Counted from the stretch's first letter, positions 24,051-37,145 are shown. The stretch is DNA of 64,000 nucleotides from Pseudovirgaria hyperparasitica (GCF_010093815.1 NW_022985573.1:244418-308417), one strand, 5' to 3'. Notes: generated by a model from the letters alone, not told the origin. Numbers and translations: made by a program.

Positions 24051-24928
24051 ATTCTATACTAGGTAGTTAGACGCGATATGTCCTAGCTACTAGCACTTAT
24101 AGTATATAACTAGTTAGTTAGTTATATTAGCACTTAGTAGCTTCCCTAAACGGTACTTAGGTACTATATAGTCTATTCTACCATAGGTATAGTAAGTAAC
24201 TTTAGGTCGTTTATATAAGTCGGTCCTCGTATCTTAATGTGTCGATTAGTAGGGAGATCTATAATACGATCCGCGTAGTTTTAAATTTAAGGTGTGGTAG
24301 TGGCCTTATAACGTCCCGCGAGATCTATTACTAAATCGGTTTTAGTTAGACAATTTTACGTTAGATTGGATCGTTAGGGATAGTCGTATACTAGCGCGGT
24401 ATTAATTATTTATTATACGCTAGTGTCGCTCCGCGAGGTTTATAAGAGCTTAGAGGTCTATAGGGATTATCGTTATAAGGTCGAGACGGTCCTTTATATT
24501 TAGAGTAAGGGACCGTTTAAAGTCGTCGCACTATTAAATTATATAATCTTCTTCGGCTTCTCTCTAGAGGGGCTAAAGGTATTTAAGGAGTTATAATGGT
24601 AACTAATTATCTCGTTATCGAGTCTCGAAGATATAGCCCTAGGTCTAGTCGTGTCGTTTAGCTCTATCGCTAAAACATTAGAGGAGAAATTTAGTGAACG
24701 TGTCCTAGTTATAGGCATCCTTAGGATATTCGATTCGGTGTACTATCTAACGTTCTAAAGGCGTCGGGTCGAGGTAGTTCTAGGCGAATCTAATTTTATC
24801 GCTGTCGTTCGTGAATAGATAGAAGAATCGGCTACATTAGTAAGCCTATACGTAGAAACTCTTTCTACTTTTACTATTAAAGTAAGGTGGTTTCTTAGGT
24901 CGGGGTAATTAGGATAGTAGTAGACTAG

Positions 24929-25300
24929 TATGGTAAGCTATCGCTACGTATATCCCTTTTATAAATGGCTATATTCCTAGTATAGTAGTCGCGACGAACT
25001 TACAAGTATCTCTCCTAGGTATTATAAGTTCTCTTTAAACGCACGACTTCTTATTAGTTCTCTTTTATAATAGGACGGGTCTATATAATACTCTTAATTA
25101 ATTCTTTAATAGCTAAGCCTAATAATTAATACCTATAGAGGCCTATAAATATAAGAAAAGGTCGAATAGTTAAATATTAGTAATGGGGGGAGCGCGCCGA
25201 GCAGAATGACCAAGGAAAACGCCCTCCTTAAATATATAATAAAGCCATATAATCGAGCTAGGGATATATATATATGGGGCTGTAGGAGCGGCCTTCCACA
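24929..25300 (-). repeat. Nested element left LTR (3' LTR in pol sense)
   Basis: 372 bp, very similar to 35,997-36,367. The unusually GC-rich core GGGGGGAGCGCGCCGAGCAG is unchanged in both copies, while differences elsewhere are nearly all transitions. Confidence 0.92.
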
Positions 25301-25504
25301 TATACCTCCCCGGCCTATAGAACTACTACCCTTAGTAGTATAGTAACCGTGTGAGAAACCGTATAAAGAACGCCTAAAAGAAAGACCTTAATACGAATAA
25401 AATGCGCCCCTAGTAAACCTCTCGGCGCGGGTAAACCTTAGCCCGGATTATTAGTTAAGGGTAGCCCTTAACTAATAATTAGGTAGGTTTTTAGGCGCCT
25501 AATC

Positions 25505-27630
25505 TTAGTACTCGAGGTCGCGAGCCAGCTCCTAAAGAATCGTATCGCTTATCTTAGAGAGGTTAGATTCCTCCTCGTCGGATAGTTCGTTAGGCCTCTC
25601 CTATCTATAGAAGTTCTCTTTAATATTATCTAGGCCCGCGTTAGACTCGAATTTCTTAAAATTAATTAGCCGCTTAGCGGCGCGCGCCTCGTTAAATTCC
25701 TTCTAGAACGACCTATCCCTATAGACTAGCCTTTCCTACCTTACTATTTTCTTAAAGGTCTCTACGAATACCCTCGAGCCCTCCTTAAACCAGGCGTCTA
25801 CCTTAGCTTTAAGTTATTAAGGACTTACGTTAAGCCACGCAGCTGCTTCTTCTTTTACCTTCTAGCTATTCTATCTTTTACGGCCGACTAATACGTTACT
25901 AACGGCGTTAAAACTCGGGAGTTAAACTACGGCTAGGAAGGTAAAAGGAATCGCGCTATATTTATTAGAAAATCCCGATAGAGACGTGGGTCCCGGAGTT
26001 AAATTCCTATAAGCTACTGCGAGTTATTCCTATATACCCATTTTAGGCACTTCTATTATTATATAATTAGGGCCAATCGTAATATACTATGGAAGCATCG
26101 TACGTCTTCCACCCTTTACGGGACCCTAGGCGCCGTGTATTATTAGTAGGCTAGAGATGCACACTTTAAGAGACTGGTAGGGGACCGGGACGAAGGCACT
26201 AAATCGTTTCTTATCGTCCGTATTATAGATCTTGTCGTTAATAGCCGTGATTATACTATTTCGATTAACCCCCTCGCGGAGCTTGGCCTTCGACTACTAT
26301 TTATTTAAGAACTTATAGAAGCGGGGAATGATTATAGTATAGTTATTACTTTATTCGTCGTCGAGACTAATGCTCCCCTAGATTATATTAAACCCGTGTC
26401 TATTGCTAGGATCGAGGATTCGATTAATGGCGTTATTAAGATGCTTAAAACCCGTCTTATCGCCCCTATCCTAGGACTTCGCATAGTACGGGTACAAGAT
26501 TAGATAGTAGTTAAGATCGGGCCGAAGAGCGATATAGGTAAGCTAGTAAAGTAGGTATTACCTAATAAACTATTAGATATAGGAGTAGTATATAGTTCGT
26601 AGCCAGCCGTAGTTCGATTTCTTATTAAACATACGCTAGTGGTACTTATATATATTAAATTCATCCCTCGCGAGTTCTAGAATACTCTTATTAAGTATAG
26701 AGGTCGTCTTTTTAAGTGGCTCGAAGAGCCCTTTAATATTAATACTTCCGGTACATTCCTACTCGTCGAAGAGTTATCTACCTATTCTACTATCCTCCTT
26801 CTAAATTATAAATGCGATACTAGTAAGGATGGTTTTAATATTAATGACTTGCTTCGGGGTCTCTAGGGCCTAGTAATAATAGATACCTAATACCTCTATC
26901 GGATAAGGTAGCCGCGCGTACTTCGCGAACTAGGTATAGCGGTCCTTATAAACTTTAAGGGCCCCTATATTATCTCTAAACTTATATACTATTTTAAGTC
27001 TCGCTACTAGGTTTAAGTGGGATACGCTAATGAGTATATTATTCTTTCTAGCCACGTCTTGGTAATGCTTATAGTAGACTTTATACGGAATAGCTATATT
27101 ACCTATCTACGCTTTCTAGCGTACTAGTAGGGCCATTCCCTTAATGCTCGTGAAATTCTTCTTTAATAATATAGCTACCTTAAAAGTCTTCGTTACTAAA
27201 GGCGCGTATTAACACTTCTTAGGCTCATCCTCTTCCTCGACCGATGCTATTATCTTAGGGTACGAACTAAGAATAACCGGGGATTATCGTATAGGCGCCC
27301 CTAGTAATTACTAAGGGCCGGTAGATAAGGTACGTCCGTAAGTGGGTTTTATCGGCGTGGCTATAATAGGCACTAAAGAGGTTCTCGCATGGCCCGGTAA
27401 GGGACATATACTAGTAGTAGTAGAAGGAATACTTACTTCGAATGGATGACTAGCTTCAAAGAGATAATATACTACTAAACTAGAAGGCGTGCTTCGTAGA
27501 GGGGACTTCACCGCGGGCGTTACCTACGCTAGTTTTAGCGATGGTAAGGTCTAAGGCGGAGGTAATACACTTATCTCTTTAATTTATAGGTAGTATTTAA
27601 CGGGCCTATGAACTATTCTACTTATCCGTG
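25505..27630 (-). pseudogene. Accessory ORF of nested element, dioxygenase-like middle
   Basis: Downstream of integrase in the pol sense one frame runs about 700 codons with no frameshift. It is broken only by some 25-30 TAG/TAA codons where Gln or Trp codons would fit. N-terminal part: Ser/Pro/Thr-rich (27,311-27,511). Then an alpha/beta region (YYKHYQDVARKNN, SHLNLVARLKIVYKF). The centre has GDKTGFKHLN at 26,435-26,460, GSISLDDE, CT/YT-IIIPRFYKF, FSAFVPVPYQSLKVCISSLL, then IIHGA and GPVKGGRRTMLP near 26,100-26,140. His-x-Asn (probably His-x-Asp before RIP), a distal His about 100 residues later and an Arg about ten residues further match the metal and 2-oxoglutarate spacing of Fe(II) dioxygenases. 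The C-terminal part is helical and charged, ending DEEESNLSKISDTIL. The fold call is inference; an unrelated protein is possible. Confidence 0.55.
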
Positions 27631-29239
27631 ACTATTAACTAGCGGGGATAATAAGTCCCGTCTTATTATAGAACGTTAGTTTATTTTATTGGCTAGGGTA
27701 GTTCGAGAGTTACTAGAGAGATAGACTATCCTTATTACTATTGCTAGCTAGGGCGGTATTAATATTAGAGCTCTAAAGATATACCTTAATTCCCCTTCCC
27801 TTCTATCTCTAGCCGATTTAGAACTATAGGGATACGTTTAACTAGTTCCTCGCTCTCGCCCATGTCCGCATTCGTAAGAGCGCTACTAGCTTTTTTATAA
27901 AGTTCTATATTTACTAGAGCTGTCCGAGGGCGGATTAGAGTAACTAGCCGTCGTTATTAGGGAGGTCTTTTCGCTAGTTTTATAGGATTATATTTTTAGC
28001 TTTTAGAATGCGGGAGTTAGTATCTCTTCTACGACGAATTATCTCGTGGACTTCTTTTAGAATAGAGGAGTTAATCTTTACCTTACTATACCCTATTACG
28101 GCTCCTACTTCCTAGAAGAGGTTAACTATACTACTTAAGAGCTATTCTACGAGGCTAGTAATGTAAAGGAGATTATTAAACGTGTCTAGAATATAGTCCT
28201 ATCGCTCTTACGGGTCCTAGATAGCGATAATTCGGTTAATAGTGGACTTATTTACTTCTATAGCTTCTGTAGCCTATCCGTGCGGAGTAGTAGATGGCCT
28301 CGATACTATAATAGCCGTTAATAGCCATGCTTTAGCACTCACGACTCTTAACTAGGACCGCGTCTATCTTATTAGTACTTAACGATCTTATAACTCTTTA
28401 CGGGTAGGCGTTTTCTTTTTCGGCGGGGCTATTATTATTATCGGTTCTATTAGCGAGTTACATTCTAAGGAGAGGTAGTTTAAGCGAGGCGGAAGTGGAG
28501 GAGGAGGTTTTATTAATTAAGGAGGTATAGAGAGGTGTAAGAGGGAAGAGTTATATACTATCTTAAGTTCTCTTTTTATACCTCCTCGAATGCCGGGTAT
28601 ATAGTGATTTTTATAAATGATCCTTACTAACGGCCGTAGGCCCGTATACGTGTCGAATCTATGAATAAATATATACTAGGTATATAGGAAATCTATGAAT
28701 AAATGTATCTACCGGGTATATAGCGGAATCTATAAATGAATAGATACCGGGTATATTCTTATCCTTATAAGACTTTCTATAAGTATCTTTTTCTCCTATA
28801 CCTCCTCCTTCTTTTCTTCCTTATTAGTTTCTAATAGGGCCCGTTCTATAGTAACGAAATAGGCCTTCGATAGGTAGGCTTCGATTACACGACCGGCTTT
28901 AATATATAGTAGGTGGAATTCGCGTAAACGCCATTATGTCTTCTTTCGAGCATTACTTACTTTAATAATAAGTTTTATTATTTTATAGTAATGATAGGGT
29001 TTATCATCCTCTTTTAATAATAGAGTTCATCGTCCTTTTTCGATAATAGAGTTTATCGTTATGAGACTACTTTTATAAGCATCCCTTCCCTCCTTAAAAA
29101 AACTTCTATCCCCTAGAAGGAGATATCGATTCTAGGGAAACGTAAATATTCTTCTCTATTAAAGTCTTACGGAGTAGGAATTACTACTTCTACCCGGGTT
29201 CGTGTGGCGTCGTCGAGGTGTTCCGTAAGTTATTTATAA

Positions 29240-32200
29240 TAGTTTTCCTTATCGCTACTCTCCTTATTTTCCTTAGTAATTCTTCTAATTAGTAGTCGCG
29301 AGGGCTCGTCGTAACTCTCGTTACTTACATTTCTTATAAAATATTTCTTTAACCTATGGCTAGGAAACGTCCCTCTAAGTATGGCTCTATTAAGCTCCGC
29401 GAGCTTATAAGTATAATTAAACACGGACTAGATTCTATATAGCCCCCTCTAATACTACCTTAGCTTCCGCCCTATATCCTTCTATTACTGCGAGTTATAT
29501 AGGAGGATAATCGTATTAACTAGTAACGACTCTTAACGAAGGTAATAGTCGTTATTCCATGCCTCTCTCGATTCCTTACGCGTTCGTATTACGTGGGCAT
29601 AGGCCTCCTTAAGATTCTTAGATCTTCTCTTAAGTTATCTAGCTCGAAGAGCGAGTAAGTCGGACATTAATCGCACCTCGTTCTAAGGGAGCATTCGGAG
29701 CGACTTGAATTCGACTTCGATAGATATAATTAGTTTATAGCCGAGTACGAGGTATACGGTACTATACCCTATACTAGTACGTATCGTTATTCTATCTACC
29801 TAGACGACCGCATGGAGGTAGCTAGGCTAGTTCTTGAATCCGCTATTAGTTATCTTCGCGAGAGTATTAGCGAGTAGTATAAAACTTCTCTCGATAATTC
29901 TATTTACTCGGGGATTATACGTAGACGTAACCTTCTAATAAATTCTATAGAGTTAGAGGAGCTCCTCTATAGCACCTATATTTTCTCTACTACCGTTATA
30001 GGTGATTTTAGGAATGATTCCGTATCTATAGATTACGTTCTTAAAGAGGAACTTTATAACGACTATGGACGTGGCTACCGTACATGCCTCCGCCTTAGTC
30101 TATCCGCTTAGCTATTCTTATATAGATACTACTTTACTATACCCTATAGAAGGTGGTAGCGTCGTTACGTCTAAGTATATTCTTTACTAAAGAATAGACG
30201 TTATAACGTGGTAGAGCCCTTTATTAAGACCTCCGAGGAGTTTACTTCGTCGTTAATATTTATTATAGGTTTTCACGTGCTATCGCACGTCTCTACGTAT
30301 ACCTACCTACTAATACTTATTCTTAATCCTTCCGAGGGTCCCTTCGCTACCTCTATAATCTATCTCGTTATAAGTGGTGGTAATTATACGCGCCCTAGTA
30401 TTCGGATCCTTAATTACTCGTGTATATTAGCGATGCCTATCTCCTCTCCGCTAGAGTATTCGGTTATATATAAGGAACTTTAGGTAGTCGGTTATAAAGG
30501 CCTTATACGCTCGGTCGGTTAGATCGGTTAGCCTCTTGAGTATAGTAAGGTACTTTATAATCCTCTACTATTTATCGCTATATTCATCTATTAAGGGAGA
30601 CTTAATAGTAGTATAGTCGAGTGTCTCTATTATGTAATCTCTCCCGCTAACGGGCTTAATTAACGACGTCTCTAGTATATCTATATATAGAGCCATGTCT
30701 ATAAACTCGTCTAGGTTAAAGGTAGGAACGTCTAGTAGTTCTTCTCCTTTATATATCCGTAAGATGCTATCGGCGACTATATTATGCTTTCTAGATATAT
30801 ATCTAACTATAAAGTTCTATAGCTAAATCCACGCAAGCCACCTAGTAACGAGCGCCCCTAGTAAGTTAGTTATAGTACGGTTAATTTAAGCGACTAGAGT
30901 ATTCGCGTCTATTTCCATAATAAAGTGCGTGCTATAGAGGTATTACCGGAACTTCTATAACGTATAGAGGAGGGCTCGGTACTCTAGCTTTACGGTGTCG
31001 TAGTTTCTCTTAGCTTTTAACCATATTCCTCTATTATACCGCGATAGCTAACGTTTATAATCCTCGTTCTCCTATATTAACGTAGCTCCCTACCTAACGT
31101 TACTAGAGTCTACTACTAGAATTATATCTCCCGTATCTATTCCGTACCGTAACGTTATTAGTGCGGGAGTAGTAGTTAGAGCTATCTTTAGCGCGTCCAT
31201 TAAGGTCTACTCCTTAGCTATCTACTACTAGGCCGATTCATTCTTTAATAGTATAAATAGCGGTGATGTAATAATAGCGTACCCGGGGATCTATATCCGG
31301 AAATATATATAAACGCTAAGGAAGGCTCGCATATTCGTCGTGTTTTTATAGGGTTTCCAGTCCCTAATAGTAGTAACCTTTTCATTACTCGGTCGCCTCC
31401 CTTTAATATTATAGACGTATTCTATAACGTTAGCGGCTTTAATATACTACTAAGTCTTCTTACTACTTAGGGCGTATCCGGCGCGCTCTATATCCGCGAG
31501 AACCTTATCTACGTTAATTAAATATTCTAGGATATACCTACGAATTCTAGGTAGGGCCTCCTTAGAGTTATATTTCGTTATAGGTCCTTTAATACCTAAG
31601 TTATCTAGGAATAGTAGAGCCCTCTCCGGGATATGTTCTTATATAATAGTTAATATAATTCTAACGAACTAAGCTACTAAATTAGTAGCCCCTTAAGGTA
31701 ATATTATCCCACGTAGTAATCCTAGGGGCGTTATAAACCCCGTTAAGTCTCGGTAATACTCTACTAATAGAATCTAATTATATTCTAAGAAGAAGTCGGT
31801 AAACGTTAAGACGGCTATCCCCGTAAAGTACTCCGAGAACTCTTTACACGAGGGCGGCGTGGCCGTATTACGAATGGTGACTTGGTTAATTTCTATCGCC
31901 GAATTAATTAACCTGTAATCTCGTTCCTTATTGGCTTTCTTCTTCTTTTCCACGAGAAAATAGACGTTTCGATAAGGACTACTATAGGGCTCGAGCCTTC
32001 TACTATTAAGACGCTCTTTTAGAATCGTAAGTACCTTCCTATAAAGGGCTCTAGGAATATTAAAGTTCTTAGTCTACTATACCTTATGTTCTACCGTTCG
32101 GATCTCCTATAGAGATGCTACCTCTTCGTTAAATTTACTAAGGTATAAGAATTCCCATGCTAGTGCTTCCTCGCGATATAATAAGATCGTATATAGTAAC

Positions 32201-33500
32201 TTAAGTTCCGTAGGATGTAGCTCTATTCTAATCTTTAGCTAACTTATACGTAGAGGCGTTAGACGTGTTCCTAGCGGGATAGTTACCCTTTAAGGCTCTA
32301 TTAGTCTATTAAACGCGTTAAGGCCTAGATAGACGACTAGAAGAAGTGCCTACCGTGCGATTGCTCGTTCACGCTAGTCTAGATACCCTAATAGATTCCT
32401 AGGAACCTTTTAGTGGGCTTCGGAGTCATCCACGGGGTGTACTTTAACTCCCTTTCTTTTATATATAGTAGCTATACTAAATCCCTTTAATACCCCGGAT
32501 GAATACCGTCTTTAGAGGCCGGTGGAGCCTACTATAAGCCGTTCTATTATCGTGCCTTATTTATATACGAAGGCAGCGTACCTTACCGCCGTAACTAGGG
32601 CGGCTAAGTTATCTTTTCTCGATAACCGAGTAACATTTTTAGGCCGGATTTTCTTAGAAAGTAACTCTATATAACTTATTTCTATATCCATATAAAAATA
32701 TAGCCTATCCCCTTCGTTAGTGGGTTTACTAGACCCTATTTAGTACGGATTATTAGTTAAGGGTAGCCCTTAACTAATAATCCGGCTTAACTCTAGCTTC
32801 CGGCGATATACTCCGCTATATAGTTAGTCTCTAGCCACGGAGTTACCCTCCTTCTCTAAGACTAGAATATACTTATCCGGACTAGTTTCGAAGGTTATAC
32901 GTTCTTATCTATATACGGAGTAGACTATTAAGAGTACTTACCCGGAGGCTAACCTCTATACCGTAAGTAAGGCCTATCTAGTATATGGCTCCCCTAGGAT
33001 AAGGTTATGATTAAGTTTACTATATACGAATATCGAAGTGGCCGTAATAATCCGACCTATATAGATAGGGTATTACTATACTATTCCTATAAATGGAGTA
33101 CTATACTAAGTAGCGCTAACTAAACTCGAGTTCTTTATATATAGTAGAAGCGAAGATATCGCTAGCCTGAGACGCCTCGTAGCATCTAGTCAAATACTAT
33201 TTACCTATACGCTACTATCGAATAGTACTATACTAGTCGCCCTTTTAGGACTAACTTCCACGGGGTACCTTAGATACTCGGCTACTAGCCTTACTATTCC
33301 TTTCTTAAGCTAATTAATATCTCGTTATATAATAGCCGTCCCCGTGGTATAGAGGGGTGCTAATATATTAAGTTTATTTATCTCGGGAGCCATAGTATAG
33401 TCGTTTCTTCCTTTCTTCTCAGCTCTCTCTTCTTAAGTCTCGTGGACCTCTCTAGCTATAAAGTCGGGGGCGCCCTTCTTGAATACTACATGATATAAGT
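29240..33500 (-). pseudogene. Nested element pol (PR-RT-RH-IN), RIP-dead
   Basis: The minus strand holds an RT near 31,500-31,900 with RDLTGFITPLGLLRG, the LPQGATN box (Gln now a stop), and the catalytic FLDD as FLDN followed by LGIKGP and KYNSKEALP. RNase H is near 30,750-31,250 (DTGDIILVVDSS, YNRGIWLKAKRNYDTVKLEY, FIMEIDANTLVA, RKHNIVADSI). Integrase lies at 29,240-30,200, with a DDE-like series (LDVTTLPPS, IVVIKFLFKN, IPKI, then RVNRIIERSF) and a C-terminal tail FNYTYKLAELN at 29,424. The RT is of the fungal Gypsy type with an FLDD box and the GVKGP extension, unlike Gypsy-1. Stops are TAA/TAG throughout. Borders, especially the protease start near 33,500, are estimates. Confidence 0.75.
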
Positions 33501-35700
33501 TGCTATTAAGGCTTAATAGTTCGCTAATAGTAATGTTTATAGTTATCCCTAGAACGCGCACTAGCTATGCTTCGCTAGCTTCTATGCTTAGCCGCTATCC
33601 TTCGCGTAGATAGTTATTAAGCTTAACGCCTCGGATATATGCCTTTTAACTAGGATTTAGGCTATCTCCTTTATCTATCTTATCCTCTAGCGCCGTTAGC
33701 TCTTATTTAGATGTTCCCTAGTTACTACTCTTCTCGCCGTCCTTCTATTCCTTAATAATTCTTATGTACTACCCTTTACGTATTCCGCGGAGATAGGCGA
33801 TCTTTCTTTCCTTAGTACGATTAGGTATACTCTTCGTGATCCCCCTTCTAGATATTACGAGTATAGCGGGCTCTTCTAGGGCTATCTCCTTACGGATATA
33901 TCTATTACTAGCCACGTCGAAGCGTTCGTAGAATTCTATATATCTATCTTTCTTACTCTTGGGCGATATAACTTCTTCTTCCGAATTACTATCCGCCGAG
34001 GCCTAGTAGAGACCCTTTATAGGTTTTATACTAATACTATATACTAGTACCCCCTATAAAGCGTTAATGTTTACTACGGACGTAGAAACCTTTACTCCTC
34101 CTCCGTACTAGCTTAGACCGTTTTAAACCGTTACTATATAGTTCCGGATAGCTTATAGAGTAGCTTATAGCCCTACCGAGGAGGGTAGTAATAGAATTTC
34201 TTCTCTATTCGCCCCGAAACGCCCTTAGAATACTCGTACCCCGTTAATATTTAGTAATCCGTCTCTAATATATCCTACTATCTCTAGACATCTATATATT
34301 AGGTAATCTCCTCCGCACGTAATGCACACGATCGGTCTTCGAGGCCTATCCTAGGCTATAACGCCTCCTTAGGAGTCTTAGGTAGAGATGTATTCTCTAT
34401 TCTATATATAATTCTATAGATAAACTTACGTTAGTTCTATAGGCATGCCTCGTACTTAGAGATATACTAAAAGATTTAGCCTTCGCGCCTACTAGTTAAT
34501 AATAGCCGAAAGTAGCTTAGGTTCGTACTTCTTAAGGGATGGGAATAAGAGATTAGAGGTAAAGTAGGACTTTATCTTAATGAACGTAAGGTCTAGTTTA
34601 CTAAATCTCTCTACCATCTTATTAAACTTATCCGATTCTAGCGCGACGTATACTACGACTAGAGAGGGGTAGTTAAATTTATTAGTTCTTCTTTCTTCAT
34701 ATAACTACTCTTCTAAGCCGGTCTTCTTACTCCCTATCTTTGATTTATAGTATATAGCTATGGCTAGCTCTTATGCGGCTGAGTACTTATTAATACGAGC
34801 TAGTTCCTTAAGTACTCTAGCCTTTTATAATACGAAGCCATAGATAATTACCTAGTTATAACTATATACTTCTATCGTGAGTTAACATTTCTCTATAGCC
34901 CGAGCCTTAAGACTATTAGGCAGCCCTTCTAGGAAGAGCTCTATTTATGAATACGAGCTTAGACTTTCTTTAGCCGTAAGTTTCTCCGTAATAACACGAT
35001 ACCGGGAGTAGTATATAGGGAGAGAGTAGGATGGGTCTACTTTAACCATTTCCACGTATTTTCGGATAAAGTAGATGGTACCTTCCTCGAGGGTAGAGTT
35101 AAATAGAGAGAATTCCTTTAATAATTCTTCACGTAGCGTGGTCTACTACTATTTCTAAAACCTACTTATTTCTTTAATAGTAGGACGGAGATAGTCCTCA
35201 TAGTATAACGGTAGGGAGGTTATCTTCTTATTAGGCGGAACTTTATAGTTTATATATATGTCCTCGTACTTCCGAAGGAAGACCGTAATGTTTATTCCTT
35301 TAAAGCGCTCGGGGGCTAGGGTAGGTAGAGATACTATCCTTCCTTATCGCGTAAATGCTACGAAGAAGTTAAGCATCTCTCTACGAGTTACTAGGTTATT
35401 ATTTTAAGCTCCTATCGCACCATTACTAGTAGTAGATATGCTAGTAGAGACGCTAGGGGTAAGGTTATTAGTTAAGGGATTACCTTAACTAAAGGTTAGC
35501 CTAATGCGTCTACCTATAATACCTATTATCCCTTCTCTATGTTAACTAATCCCTTTATAAGGTAAACTATTACTATCGTCTTCATCGATATAAGGTTCAC
35601 GGTATCCTACTTATATTATTATCTTCGTGTAAGGCGTTCCTAAAGTAGTATACTCGTGTGGCCGTGTTTATGAATAACAGCTATAGTAGCACTAAATAGG
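33500..35700 (-). pseudogene. Nested element gag region
   Basis: Minus-strand sequence between the 5' LTR and protease. Near 34,300-34,340 a zinc knuckle reads CITCGGDYLIYRC, with Tyr where the metal-binding His should be, as RIP of CAC or CAT would give. The upstream part is helical but broken by many stops, so its start is not fixed. Confidence 0.5.
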
Positions 35701-35996
35701 TTATATTTATCGTTTTTAAACTCTTCTTTACTACTTTATCTAGCCCTATTTTATATTCTATTCCCCTAAGACATTTTCGAGTCGCGCTATCACCCGTGTT
35801 AGCATGCGTATACTTTTTATAGCTACTTTTAAGAGGCTAGCCCCTAGCGACTCCGGACTCCCTGTTTTCTGGACTCGTGGCTTTAATCTAGTAAGTCTAG
35901 ACTACCTTATTAGGTACGCTATATACTTCCCCTAAGCTAGTTTCGGAGTTCTAATCTCCCCCTATAAGTTTATAGTCCGGGTACGACCTCTAAAAT

Positions 35997-36367
35997 TATA
36001 GTAAGCTATCGCTACGTGTATCCCTTTTATAAATAGCTATATTCCTAGTATAGTAGTCGGGAGAACTTATAAGTATCTCTCCTAGGTATTATAAGTTCTC
36101 TTTAAACGCACGACTTCTTATTAGTTCTCTTTTATAATAGGACGGGTCTATATAATACTCTTAATTAATTCTTTAATAGCTAAGTCTAATAATTAATACC
36201 CATAGAGGCCTATAAACATAAGGAAAGGTCGAATAGTCGAATATTAGTAATGGGGGGAGCGCGCCGAGCAGAATGACCAAGGAAAACGCCCTCCTTAAAT
36301 ATATAATAAAGCCATGTAATCGAGCTAGGGACACATACATGTAGGGCTGTAGGAGCGGCCTTCCACA
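35997..36367 (-). repeat. Nested element right LTR (5' LTR in pol sense)
   Basis: 371 bp, the partner of 24,929-25,300. It ends CTTCCACA, then CTAGG of the Gypsy-1 gag resumes. Confidence 0.92.
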
Positions 36368-36905
36368 CTAGGATAGATCGTTTTAGTTGGTATGGGTCTA
36401 TATAAATATAGATTAGTCGTTACTAGAACTAAAGCGCGTAATATAGCTTTAAGTCTCGTAGTGCGTCCTTAAGCTTCGTCGAGTTCGCGTAGTTATTACT
36501 TAAGTTAAACCTATTATTACCTCTCTTCGTGTAGTCTAGTATATATATCGTTATAAGATATAGTTAACGTTAGGCGATTCTAACGGATTAACTCGTTAAC
36601 GTTAATAAGGTCTAGCCTCATGTTAAGATTAGGTCTAGTATAGTTTAAACTAGACTAAGATAGAGTATAATAGACTCTATCCTCGTGTTCTATAATATCT
36701 TCCATAGTTATACGGAATATCGTGCGAGTTATCGGTGCGATAGCCTATAAGATATAGTTATCGGTGGGGGTAGTTATAGATAGACTATTCTCCTCGTTTA
36801 GGTTAGGAGAAGGTCTACTATAAGAGGCGGTACCATGAGTATTATAACGAGTGGTTAGAGCCATTTCTATAAACTACCGTCGTGCTATATAAAGAGGAAT
36901 TAAAA

Positions 36906-37145
36906 TATAAGGATTATAGACGTAGGATAGTAGTCTAATAGGTTATAGGAGGATTCGGGAATATATTTAAAAGGGTAGTCTACTCTCCTAACGAGGTTGA
37001 TTTCTAAAGAGTAGGAATTAAGTGTGTGCGGCCTACTTATATAGTAGTCTCGCTTATTCTAGCTAACTTACCCTAGGTCCACCTGTTACGGACCGTACTA
37101 GACCATAGTATTCTAGTTAAGTCTATCCTAGTGTTAGCCCTAATA
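36906..37145 (-). repeat. Gypsy-1 right LTR (5' LTR in pol sense)
   Basis: 240 bp, the partner of 17,693-17,932. Followed by the target duplication CTAGT at 37,146-37,150. Confidence 0.93.

Larger units (their letters stand above)
24929..36367 (-). mobile_element. Nested 11.4-kb Gypsy-type element with extra ORF
   Basis: Two LTRs of about 371 bp (24,929-25,300 and 35,997-36,367) flank an 11.4-kb element inserted in the gag of Gypsy-1. The target duplication is ACTAG (24,924-24,928 and 36,367-36,371), or CTAG if the LTR ends with CACA; the two readings cannot be separated. The LTR start TATGG/TATAG is a RIP form of TGTGG. Pol is on the minus strand: gag with a zinc knuckle near 34,300, an RT with an FLDD-type active site, RNase H, integrase, then an extra sense ORF (25,505-27,630) before the 3' LTR. 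LTR and RT differ in kind from Gypsy-1, so this is a separate lineage. The element is longer than a usual Gypsy (5-8 kb) mainly because of this ORF. Confidence 0.92.
24050..36864 (-). pseudogene. Gypsy-1 gag, split by the nested element
   Basis: Gag begins at an intact ATG at 36,864 (MALTTRYNTHGT), is cut at 36,372, and resumes at 24,928 on the other side of the nested element. It then runs to a CCHC zinc knuckle near 24,090. The downstream half contains the FFYLF...FGD type Gag region also seen in Gypsy-2. The coordinates therefore enclose an 11.4-kb insertion that is not part of this gene. In the pol sense it is followed by protease in the -1 frame. In Gypsy-2 the same ATG has become ATA, so this copy preserves the start codon better. 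Confidence 0.75.
17693..37145 (-). mobile_element. Gypsy-1: chromovirus LTR retrotransposon, interrupted
   Basis: Bounded by two 240-bp LTRs (17,693-17,932 and 36,906-37,145) and flanked by CTAGT on both sides (17,688-17,692 and 37,146-37,150). Without the nested insertion (24,929 to about 36,367, plus one copy of its target site) it is about 8.0 kb. The LTR pair differs at about eight sites, all transitions, as expected of RIP. LTR ends read TATTAG...CTTATA in the pol sense, which is TG...CA after RIP. The pol genes are on the minus strand, so the 5' LTR is the right one. Gene order in the pol sense: gag (from 36,864, split by the nested element), zinc knuckle, protease, RT, RNase H, integrase, chromodomain. 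On the opposite strand at the 3' end lies an extra reading frame (18,420-19,750). Known: this order defines Metaviridae/Ty3 chromoviruses. It is dead: many RIP stops. Confidence 0.95.

Noticed and set aside
30208-30483. 91-codon plus frame in the nested element
   Set aside because: Lies antisense to the integrase region of pol and has no counterpart support.
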